Source: Bacillota bacterium (lineage in GTDB: Bacteria > Bacillota > Clostridia > Peptostreptococcales > Anaerovoracaceae). From it: a stretch of 13,253 nucleotides of DNA. Positions 1-5,425 of the stretch are shown here, piece by piece (within the stretch, counting starts at the first letter, position 1; every line of letters begins with the position of its first letter). Position numbers and translations under genes: made by a program. The notes under the pieces were generated by a model. The model searched no databases. It was not told the origin of the DNA and saw nothing but the letters and a program-made list of their open reading frames with translations. The DNA lies in the NCBI GenBank assembly GCA_016287035.1, contig JAEEVI010000049.1, forward strand, positions 1 to 13,253. Reading direction: 5' to 3'.

Positions 1-1178
1 ACTTCTTCTCGCGCCTGTTCAACAGCCGTGACATGGACAGCCTGATGGCCGACGTCGCGTCGTGGCTGGAGCGGTTCGCGGGGCGCGAGAACATATTCCG
101 CTTCTGGCAGGAGGGCTTCGCGATAGTCGTCTACGATCCCGAAGGCTCGAAGGCCGAAGAGCTCGCGCACACGCTGAGCAGGCGCTTCGAGACCGCATGG
201 AGCACGGACGAGGTGACGGCAAAGCTTGAGACCGTCACGGGCATAATCCGCGTTCCCGACGACGTCGGCACGCTGCGGCAGCTGCAGGATCTGCTGATAA
301 GCGGGTTCCAGGACTCGCAGCCCGGCTCGATGCTGCTGACGCGCGAGGACATCGCCGACATTCGAAGGATGCTGGATGTCGAGGACGCTCTGCGCGACGC
401 GATCGCCGGAAACAGGATGGAGGTCTGGTATCAGCCGATATGGTCCGCGGAGACGGAGAGCATAGTCGCCGCCGAAGCGCTCGTGCGAATGCGCGACGAA
501 AAGCTCGAGAACATCTTCCCCGACGAATTCATACCGATAGCCGAAAAGAACGGTATGATACACGAGCTCGGGCGCTTCGTGTTCAGCGAGACGTGCCGCG
601 TCATATCGCAATACGGTCTTAAAGATCTGGGGATACGGTACGTCGACGTGAACGTCTCCATATATCAGTTCCTCCGCGACGATCTCTTCCCGGCGTTCGA
701 GGAGATGCGCAGGGAGTGGGGGGTATCCGCGGAGCAGATAAACCTCGAGATAACCGAAGGCCTGGCGCTCGAGGAGGTCGCTTCCGTCGGCAGGACGATA
801 GAGCAGATGAGGAAGGTTGGGTATTCGTTCTCGCTCGACGATTACGGCACCGGCTATTCGAACCTCGCGAGGCTGCTCGGCGAGAACTACCTGAACATAA
901 AGATAGACAAATCGATCCTATGGAGCGGCGACAGCAGCCAGGAAAACGCGGTCCTGCTTGACGACCTCATCCGCCTCATCCGCAGCATGAACAACAACGT
1001 CGTGCAGGAGGGCGTCGAGACGAAGGAGCAGCTGGACAGGGTAGTCAGATCCGGCGCGAATCTCATACAGGGCTTCTACTTCAGCCGCCCGCTCCGCGAA
1101 GAGGACCTCGCGGCTTATATATCCAGGATGAACGCCGGCCGGGCACCGGCTTCGGATACAGAAACAACAGACATCTAA
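1..1178 (+). CDS. EAL-domain cyclic-di-GMP phosphodiesterase with degenerate GGDEF domain (5' end outside window)
   Basis: The frame is open from base 3 to the stop at 1176-1178, so the gene begins upstream; the ATG at 33 is internal. Numbering from that ATG, residues 1-95 resemble the end of a GGDEF domain, but the signature site reads FRFWQEGFAIVV where active cyclases have R-x-GGDEF-A, so diguanylate cyclase activity is unlikely. Residues about 115-370 form a full EAL domain: YQPI (133-136), EAL (148-150), NVS (207-209), INLEITEG (236-243), DDYGTGYSNL (269-278), IKIDKS (289-294), QEGVET (325-330) and GFYFSRPL (347-354). The Glu, Asn, Asp-Asp, Lys and Glu positions that bind metal and substrate in active EAL enzymes all appear present, so hydrolysis of c-di-GMP to pGpG in the cytoplasm is expected. 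Upstream sensor domains, if any, are not visible. It probably shares a transcript with the cstA-like gene 15 bp downstream. Confidence 0.9.
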   Translation, partial: FFSRLFNSRDMDSLMADVASWLERFAGRENIFRFWQEGFAIVVYDPEGSKAEELAHTLSRRFETAWSTDEVTAKLETVTGIIRVPDDVGTLRQLQDLLISGFQDSQPGSMLLTREDIADIRRMLDVEDALRDAIAGNRMEVWYQPIWSAETESIVAAEALVRMRDEKLENIFPDEFIPIAEKNGMIHELGRFVFSETCRVISQYGLKDLGIRYVDVNVSIYQFLRDDLFPAFEEMRREWGVSAEQINLEITEGLALEEVASVGRTIEQMRKVGYSFSLDDYGTGYSNLARLLGENYLNIKIDKSILWSGDSSQENAVLLDDLIRLIRSMNNNVVQEGVETKEQLDRVVRSGANLIQGFYFSRPLREEDLAAYISRMNAGRAPASDTETTDI

Positions 1179-1193
1179 GGACCCGATCACATC

Positions 1194-2612
1194 ATGCGCA
1201 TACTCATTTTCAACATAATCCTTCTGGTCATCGGTTATTTCATTTACGGCAAGGCCGTCGAGATCGCTTTCGACCCCGACGACAGAACTACTCCGGCATA
1301 CAGCATGGGCGACGGCGTCGATTTCGTTCCCATGAAGCCGTGGAGAGCTTTTCTCGTCCAGCTCCTCAACATAGCGGGGACGGGCCCGATCTTCGGCGCG
1401 CTCATGGGCGCTTGCTTCGGTCCTGTCGTATTCCTGTGGATAACGTTCGGCGCGATACTGGGCGGAGGCGTCCACGACTACATGAGCGGCATGATCTCCG
1501 AGCGGAACGGCGGCGCCTCGATCGCGGAGCTTTCTTCGCTCTATCTCGGAAAGACCGTCGGATGGATCATGCGCGCCTTCGCGATACTTCTCCTTCTGCT
1601 GACGGGCACCGTGTTCGTGAACAGCCCCGCGGCGCTTCTGGCGATGCTTACGCCGGAGGTGCTCTCGACGGACGTCTGGGTCGCCGCGATACTTCTCTAC
1701 TACATCGTCGCGACGCTGCTTCCGATCGACAAGATAATCGGAAAGCTGTATCCGGTGTTCGGCGCAGTGCTCATAATAATGGCTGTGGGGATCGTTTACG
1801 GGATCTGCTCGGGCAATTACGTCCAGCAGCATATGGTCCTGAAGGACCTTCATCCTGAAGGGCTTCCCGTCTGGCCGTACATGTTCGTCACCGTGGCGTG
1901 CGGCGCCATCTCGGGCTTTCACGCTACGCAGTCTCCGATGATAGCCAAGTGCATAACCTCGGAGCGCCAGGGACGCGTAATCTTTTACGGCGCTATGATC
2001 GCCGAATCGGTGATCGCGATCATATGGGCGCTGGGAGGAATGACGTTCTACGGAAATACCGCGGACCTCGCGGCCGCGCTCACGGATTTCGGCCAGTCGG
2101 GCGTCGTATACGACATATCGACGGGGATGCTCGGCAGCGTCGGCGGCGTGCTTGCGATAATAGGCGTTATAATCTGCCCGATAAGCTCGGGGGATACCGC
2201 GTTCAGATCCATCAGGCTGATGGTCGCCGAGATCACGGGGCTGGATCAGAAACACATAAGGAACCGCCTCATCATCACCATACCGCTGCTCGTCATAGCC
2301 GCGGTGCTCTCGAGGCTCGATTTCAACGCGCTGTGGCGCTATTTCTCCTGGAGCAACCAGACGCTCGCGATGGTATCTTTATGGGTAGCTACCGCGTATC
2401 TTCTTAAGACGCGCGAAAACAGATTCGCTTCAGCGATAACGGCGCCGCCCGCCGTGTTCATGACGGCGGTGAGCGTGACCTATATCCTGATGGCGAAGGA
2501 AGGCTTCAAGCTCAGCAGTACGGTCGCGTATCCCGTGGGGATGACCGCGGCGGCCGCGCTGCTCATAGTTTATGTATACGTCCTGTTCAGGGCCGGAAAG
2601 CGCCGCGGATAG
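1194..2612 (+). CDS. cstA: CstA-family carbon starvation protein (inner-membrane transporter, short form)
   Basis: A 472-residue, very hydrophobic protein with many membrane segments, beginning with a transmembrane helix (MRILIFNIILLVIGYFIYG). Family hallmarks of CstA include AGTGPIFGALMGACFGP near residues 61-77, the following GGGVHDYMSGMISERNGGAS, HATQSPMIAK in the middle, and PISSGDTAFRS before the C-terminal helices. Known CstA/BtsT proteins import pyruvate or peptides during nutrient limitation. At 472 residues it is clearly shorter than E. coli CstA (about 700), so the C-terminal part of the long form is absent and the substrate cannot be assigned. The ATG at 1194 is preceded by AAGGA at 1177-1181, 12 nt upstream and overlapping the stop of the EAL gene, which supports translational coupling. 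The stop is TAG at 2610-2612. The gene symbol reflects family membership, not proven orthology. Confidence 0.88.
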   Translation: MRILIFNIILLVIGYFIYGKAVEIAFDPDDRTTPAYSMGDGVDFVPMKPWRAFLVQLLNIAGTGPIFGALMGACFGPVVFLWITFGAILGGGVHDYMSGMISERNGGASIAELSSLYLGKTVGWIMRAFAILLLLLTGTVFVNSPAALLAMLTPEVLSTDVWVAAILLYYIVATLLPIDKIIGKLYPVFGAVLIIMAVGIVYGICSGNYVQQHMVLKDLHPEGLPVWPYMFVTVACGAISGFHATQSPMIAKCITSERQGRVIFYGAMIAESVIAIIWALGGMTFYGNTADLAAALTDFGQSGVVYDISTGMLGSVGGVLAIIGVIICPISSGDTAFRSIRLMVAEITGLDQKHIRNRLIITIPLLVIAAVLSRLDFNALWRYFSWSNQTLAMVSLWVATAYLLKTRENRFASAITAPPAVFMTAVSVTYILMAKEGFKLSSTVAYPVGMTAAAALLIVYVYVLFRAGKRRG

Positions 2613-2616
2613 CGAG

Positions 2617-2632
2617 CGGCGCCCGCGCGCCG
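2617..2632. terminator. GC hairpin between convergent cstA-like and GH3 genes
   Basis: CGGCGC (2617-2622), a 4-nt loop CCGC, and GCGCCG (2627-2632) form a perfect 6-bp all-GC stem inside the 21-bp gap between two stop codons. The position fits a shared bidirectional transcription end, but no T-run follows on either strand, so it is not a canonical intrinsic terminator. In DNA this GC-rich a short palindrome can also be chance. Confidence 0.35.
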
Positions 2633-2633
2633 G

Positions 2634-4328
2634 CTATTCCTCGAGCAGCGCGTAGAAGAACTTCTGCTTCATGGGCGTGTCCAGCACCCGCACGGGCTTT
2701 ACCTGGTTGAGGGACGTGCCTTTTATCACCTTTACGTCGCGCCAGAGCGCGTGGGTCTGGAGCTGCTGCAGATAGAGCTTCGGCTCGCCGATCTCCGTCG
2801 TGTCCCTGCATTCCTTGTAGACCGGGTTGACGTCGCCCAGATGCTTTTCGAGTATCTGCAGGTATTCGCCGCATTTCGACGGATCGAGCTGTTTTTCGGG
2901 CTCGATAAGGAACTCGTAGCGCGGCGGGCTCACTTCCTTGTTCGGGTATACGCAGTAATCGATGAGGATGACTCCCAGCTCTTCGCCGGTCCTCCTGATC
3001 GCTTCGTCCATCATGCTCTCGGTGATCTTGTCGCCTGAAAGATCGAGGAGCTGGCTCTTTCTGTACGCGAAGGTTATCTTCGGGCTCTCGCCTTCGTACC
3101 CGAGCACTTTTATAACGTCCTTGATGCGGTAGCGGTAGAAGCCGGAAAGGTTCGTAAGGATAAGCTCGTACTCCTTCCCGACCTCGAGCTGGTCGATGTT
3201 CAGAGTGTCGGTGCAGCTGTCGGGAGCGTCGGCCGGAATGAACTCGAAGAAACAGCTGTCGACCAGAAGCGCGAATTCGGGATCCTCTATCCCGGTGCAG
3301 GCTGCCATCAGCGCTTCCGACGCGCCGTAGATCGAGAAGTCGATCGGTATATCGCCCGAGAACTCCCTCATGATCCTCGTGTACGCCGCGAATCCGCCGG
3401 TGCCGATGGTGCAGATGAACGACATCTGAGGCCACAGGCGCGGGATTATCGGACTGTCGAAGCCCTCGCGGAATATCTTTTCGAGCTCGTCCGCGCGCGC
3501 GGGATCGGGCTTTGTCACCTTTGCGAGTTCCGCCCTGGTCTCCGCGTCTATATCGACGCTCTCGTCGAAGCCGCCGCTCCTGATATCGCCGACGAGCGTC
3601 TCCCAGTTCCTCTGGATGTAATACATCAGGTCGACGAGGTTCGGCATGAATACGCTGAACATGAAGGTGGCGTCCCTGTCCGCGAGAAGGTAGCGCGCTT
3701 TCAGGTACGTCATCGGCAGGTAGCCCTTCGGATAGAGCACCGGTATCGGAGAGGTGAGATAATACGGGAATATGCTCCTGTAGCGCTTAGCCGCGGAGCC
3801 GGATATATTGCCCAGAGGAGTTCCGTCGTCCAGCGTGCGGTCGACTATCTCGAGCTGGTTGAAGCCGCGGCCTATCGGGAGCCTGCTTCCCTTGTGCTCG
3901 AGGTTCCATCTGTCCGCAAGCGCCATGACGCGGGTGATGGTGTACTTGGTATAGATATCCATCGCGGGCTGTGTGACGGGGATCTTCTTCGGAACGCCCA
4001 CGGAGCCCGACGTCTCGGCGTACTGAACGATCGGATAGGCTGTGATCAGCCCGCGTTCCCCGTTCTTTACCATGCGCTCTATATAGGGCGCGTAGTCGTC
4101 GAAGCCGCTCAGCGGGACGAGCCTCTTGTAGTCTTCTATCGTTTTGATCTCGTCAAAATGATACTTCTTCCCGTATTCGGTGTTTTTGTTGTCGTTTACG
4201 AGCTTCAGCAGAAATTCCCTGCTTTTTTCGTTCGCCCTCGCGCAGTTGCCGAGCAGATCCTTAAGATCGCGTCTGCCTCTGGCGGTGATATAGCGGATGA
4301 TCGCCCAGGTGATGATGTTCGCGGCCAT
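2634..4328 (-). CDS. Bacterial GH3-family acyl-adenylating enzyme (putative amido synthetase)
   Basis: A 564-residue protein of the GH3 family, part of the ANL adenylate-forming superfamily. The three nucleotide-binding motifs appear in order: motif I AETSGSVGVPKK (104-115), motif II YGASE (334-338) and motif III YRYRIKD (398-404) followed by VLGY. Plant GH3 enzymes adenylate carboxylic acids such as indole-acetate or jasmonate and join them to amino acids; the substrates of bacterial relatives are largely unknown, so only the chemistry can be inferred. Residues 5-13 are hydrophobic, but Arg follows and no cleavage site is visible, so it is probably cytoplasmic or weakly membrane-associated. 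The ATG at 4328 has a strong AAGGAG (plus-strand 4336-4341) 7 nt upstream. It stands alone on its strand, between the convergent cstA-like gene and the repeat-rich gap, so context does not reveal a pathway. Confidence 0.87.
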   Translation of the reverse strand: MAANIITWAIIRYITARGRRDLKDLLGNCARANEKSREFLLKLVNDNKNTEYGKKYHFDEIKTIEDYKRLVPLSGFDDYAPYIERMVKNGERGLITAYPIVQYAETSGSVGVPKKIPVTQPAMDIYTKYTITRVMALADRWNLEHKGSRLPIGRGFNQLEIVDRTLDDGTPLGNISGSAAKRYRSIFPYYLTSPIPVLYPKGYLPMTYLKARYLLADRDATFMFSVFMPNLVDLMYYIQRNWETLVGDIRSGGFDESVDIDAETRAELAKVTKPDPARADELEKIFREGFDSPIIPRLWPQMSFICTIGTGGFAAYTRIMREFSGDIPIDFSIYGASEALMAACTGIEDPEFALLVDSCFFEFIPADAPDSCTDTLNIDQLEVGKEYELILTNLSGFYRYRIKDVIKVLGYEGESPKITFAYRKSQLLDLSGDKITESMMDEAIRRTGEELGVILIDYCVYPNKEVSPPRYEFLIEPEKQLDPSKCGEYLQILEKHLGDVNPVYKECRDTTEIGEPKLYLQQLQTHALWRDVKVIKGTSLNQVKPVRVLDTPMKQKFFYALLEE

Positions 4329-4335
4329 GGTCCTT

Positions 4336-4359
4336 CTCCTTAAGCGGTTGAGCAGTATA
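4336..4359 (-). promoter_or_regulatory. Putative -10 box and ribosome binding site of the GH3 gene
   Basis: On the minus strand TATACT (4354-4359) lies about 26 bases before the ATG, and AAGGAG (4336-4341) sits 7 bases before it. The 40 bases upstream are strikingly A+T-rich (4360-4384) compared with the flanks. No good -35 hexamer is found 17 bases upstream, so the promoter call is tentative; the RBS is strong. Confidence 0.45.
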
Positions 4360-4427
4360 ACGATTTTATATTTATTTTATTTTAAGAGCGCGGCAAATGC
4401 AACAGAGCCGGCGTTTTGAACGTGCCG

Positions 4428-4566
4428 TGCGCTGCCCCCGGGATCCGCCGGACGCGGCCGGTCCTCCCGGCAGGCGTCACTGCCTGCTCATCCGCCGGAC
4501 GCTGCCCCTGAGATTCGCCCGACGCTGCCCCTGGGATCCGCCGGACGCTGCCCCTGAGATCCGCCC
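4428..4566. repeat. 23-bp GC-rich tandem repeat (three adjacent copies plus one separated copy)
   Basis: Three head-to-tail 23-bp units occupy 4498-4520, 4521-4543 and 4544-4566. Each begins GACGCTGCCCCTG and continues with R-GAT-Y-CGCCS. Differences are limited to two or three positions per unit. A fourth copy (4428-4450, with GCTGCCCCCGGGATCCGCCG) lies 47 bp upstream of the array, separated by a hairpin-forming segment. Two copies contain GGATCC, which recurs at 4608-4613 and 4901-4906. Confidence 0.85.
4470..4487. repeat. Perfect hairpin GCAGGC-GTCACT-GCCTGC inside the 23-bp array
   Basis: GCAGGC (4470-4475) pairs perfectly with GCCTGC (4482-4487) around the loop GTCACT. A related smaller hairpin, GCAGT-CGTT-ACTGC, lies at 4568-4581 just after the last 23-bp unit. 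Both contain CAG/CTG arms around a GTCACT- or CGTTACT-like core, so the array is bracketed by two similar stem-loops. Confidence 0.6.
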
Positions 4567-4631
4567 GGCAGTCGTTACTGCTTTCGCGGCCGCCGCTATT
4601 CGCGCCCGGATCCAGCGATATTGCCATTTTT

Positions 4632-4839
4632 GCGATAAAGGCGCTGAAATGTCCATAATATGACCTCATTTCATGGACAAACAGCCGAAATATCTTGTCT
4701 GTCGTCCATAATTACCCGCATGGATGCCTGATCGGCAGAAAACAGACGTCTGAGACCGCATTTTATGGACAGTTCGCGCATGGATCGGCGCTATTTGTCC
4801 ATATCTGCGGCAAACAGACGGGATAAAGGCGCCGAAATG
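4632..4839. repeat. Dispersed direct repeat GATAAAGGCGCYGAAATG and clustered TGTCCAT motifs
   Basis: GATAAAGGCGCYGAAATG occurs at 4634-4651 and 4822-4839 with one mismatch in 18 bases. Between and beside them the hexamer GTCCAT and its complement ATGGAC alternate: GTCCAT at 4651-4656, ATGGAC at 4673-4678, GTCCAT at 4704-4709, ATGGAC at 4765-4770 and GTCCAT at 4797-4802. CGCATGGAT occurs at 4717-4725 and 4777-4785. CAGACGTCTG at 4743-4752 is a perfect 10-bp palindrome. Confidence 0.65.
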
Positions 4840-4906
4840 AGCAGAAATCAAAGGATCATAGACAAAAATGCAGTTTTGAGCGAGTATTGTCAATAAAAAA
4901 GGATCC

Positions 4907-4937
4907 GATGCCTGGAGCGCGCGGCATCGCGCCAGGC
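4907..4937. repeat. Inverted repeats ahead of the 36-bp array
   Basis: GATGCC (4907-4912) pairs with GGCATC (4923-4928) across 10 bases; alternatively GCCTGG (4910-4915) pairs with CCAGGC (4932-4937). The two pairings are mutually exclusive. The segment follows an A-run (4895-4900) and precedes the first clear 36-bp unit; its 3' part (GGCGCAAAGGTGCT) looks like a decayed end of such a unit. Confidence 0.5.
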
Positions 4938-4948
4938 GCAAAGGTGCT

Positions 4949-5128
4949 CGATCGCCGAACCGCGTACCGTGCGTAAAAGACGATCGATCGCCGAGCCGCA
5001 TAACGTGCGTAAAAGACGCTCGATCGCCGAACCGCGTACCGTGCGTAAAAGACGCTCGATCGCCGAACCGCGTAACGTGCATAAAGGGAGATCGATCGCT
5101 GATCGGCGAACCGTTTAAAAAGGCGCGG
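4949..5128. repeat. 36-bp tandem repeat array, four clear units plus one degenerate unit
   Basis: Units lie at 4949-4984, 4985-5020, 5021-5056 and 5057-5092, each starting CGATCGCCGA; the first three continue to GTGCGTAAAAGAC. Units 1 and 3 differ at one base; unit 2 differs from unit 3 at three; unit 4 is altered in its last ten bases; a fifth (5093-5128) starts CGATCGCTGA and is rearranged. There are no unique spacers, so this is not a CRISPR array. Read on the minus strand it gives a 12-residue repeat (GDRASFTH-like), but without a credible start or function. Confidence 0.88.
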
Positions 5129-5196
5129 TAATTTAAAGGCTTGTAATAAAAAAGATGCAAAAACGTTGCCGTTGCGATAAAGATCCTGCGGCAATG

Positions 5197-5231
5197 AAAA
5201 GACCGCTGTCTCTTGAGACAGCGGTCCTTTT
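5197..5231 (-). terminator. Intrinsic terminator of the tRNA-Glu gene
   Basis: GACCGCTGTCTC (5201-5212) and GAGACAGCGGTC (5215-5226) form a perfect 12-bp stem around TT. On the minus strand, the direction of the tRNA, the stem is followed by TTTTC. On the plus strand CTTTT follows as well, so it could also block transcription the other way. It starts 9 bases past the encoded CCA end. Confidence 0.9.
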
Positions 5232-5234
5232 ACT

Positions 5235-5309
5235 TGGTAGTGCCTAGGGGAGTCGAACCCCTGATTCCAGCGTGAGAGGCTAGCGTCTTGACCACTTGAC
5301 CAAGGCACC
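5235..5309 (-). tRNA. tRNA-Glu (anticodon CUC)
   Basis: The reverse strand folds as a complete 75-nt cloverleaf: acceptor GGTGCCT/AGGCACT, D arm GTC-AAGTGGTCAA-GAC, anticodon stem CTAGC/GCTGG with loop CTCTCAC, T arm AGGGG-TTCGACT-CCCCT, discriminator A and encoded CCA. The anticodon CTC (plus-strand 5274-5276) reads GAG, fitting the GC-rich codon use. The first acceptor pair is a G1-U72 wobble; the second anticodon-stem pair is also wobble. The variable loop is 4 nt. The gene is divergent from gltX, whose product should charge it, and has its own promoter and terminator, so it is a single-gene unit. No duplicated 3' end suggesting an integrated element is visible in the window. Confidence 0.96.
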
Positions 5310-5328
5310 GTAAATCGGAACATTTGGA

Positions 5329-5357
5329 ATTATAACTTAAAAGCGTGCGTTTGTCCA
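5329..5357 (-). promoter_or_regulatory. Promoter of tRNA-Glu
   Basis: On the minus strand TGGACA (5352-5357; five of six matches to TTGACA), a 17-bp spacer and a perfect TATAAT (5329-5334) form a strong housekeeping sigma promoter. Initiation near 5322 would give a leader of about 13 nt before the mature tRNA end at 5309. Confidence 0.85.
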
Positions 5358-5390
5358 ATACTTTATGCATACAAATATATTTTTTTCGTG

Positions 5391-5425
5391 TACAATATAA
5401 ACTGACGATTTATGCGGAGGTTTTA
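5391..5425 (+). promoter_or_regulatory. Putative gltX -10 box and ribosome binding site
   Basis: TACAAT (5391-5396) is a good -10 candidate, but the bases 17 upstream (CATACA) match the -35 consensus poorly. The RBS GGAGG (5416-5420) is 5 bases from the ATG at 5426. If correct, the leader is only about 25 nt, too short for a T-box or other riboswitch. Confidence 0.5.

Larger units (their letters stand above)
4329..5196. other. Repeat-rich intergenic region without a convincing gene
   Basis: Between the GH3 start and the tRNA terminator I find no ORF with a ribosome binding site and a recognisable product. The stretch holds, in order, an A+T-rich GH3 promoter zone, a G+C-rich 23-bp repeat array (about 4428-4581), a more A+T-rich zone with alternating TGTCCAT/ATGGACA motifs and two copies of a GATAAAGGCGC-containing element (about 4630-4860), an A-rich tract (about 4891-4900), and a 36-bp tandem array (about 4949-5128). 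The 23-bp period is not a multiple of three and shifts frame at each copy, which argues against coding there. Composition changes abruptly between sub-regions, which suggests assembly from independent repeat elements. Confidence 0.75.

Noticed and set aside
918..2255. Long antisense ORFs opposite cstA, gltX, thrC, murC and prs (for example 918-2255, 5423-6949, 8518-10101)
   Set aside because: They are mirror frames of clearly identified genes in GC-rich DNA and show arginine-rich low-complexity translations without recognisable motifs.
4382..4669. Small ORFs on both strands over the 23-bp array
   Set aside because: The 23-bp period shifts the frame at each unit, no RBS is present, and the open frames are explained by G+C-rich composition.
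4861..4893. Minus-strand promoter with TTGACA at 4888-4893
   Set aside because: The -35 matches the consensus, but the bases 17-18 downstream (CATTTT or ATTTTT) are poor -10 boxes and no gene follows closely.
4949..5128. CRISPR array
   Set aside because: The 36-bp units are directly adjacent with no spacers, and no cas genes are in the window.
4666..5160. Minus-strand repeat protein of 164 residues
   Set aside because: It would start at TTG with no ribosome binding site, crosses all of the 36-bp repeats and the TGTCCAT cluster, and has no recognisable domain. The frame stays open over the array only because the period is a multiple of three.
5235..5309. tRNA-Glu as attachment site of an integrated element
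   Set aside because: No second copy of the tRNA 3' end and no integrase, phage or plasmid gene are seen in the window.
4856..5323. Minus-strand ORF of 155 residues
   Set aside because: It reads through the tRNA-Glu gene and its terminator, so its N-terminal part is a translation of structural RNA.
5345..5425. Upstream in-frame ATG as gltX start
   Set aside because: It precedes the likely gltX -10 box and encodes residues not typical of GluRS; the ATG at 5426 has a strong GGAGG.
5397..5425. T-box or riboswitch before gltX
   Set aside because: The predicted leader is only about 25 nt, and no T-box sequence or specifier stem is present.
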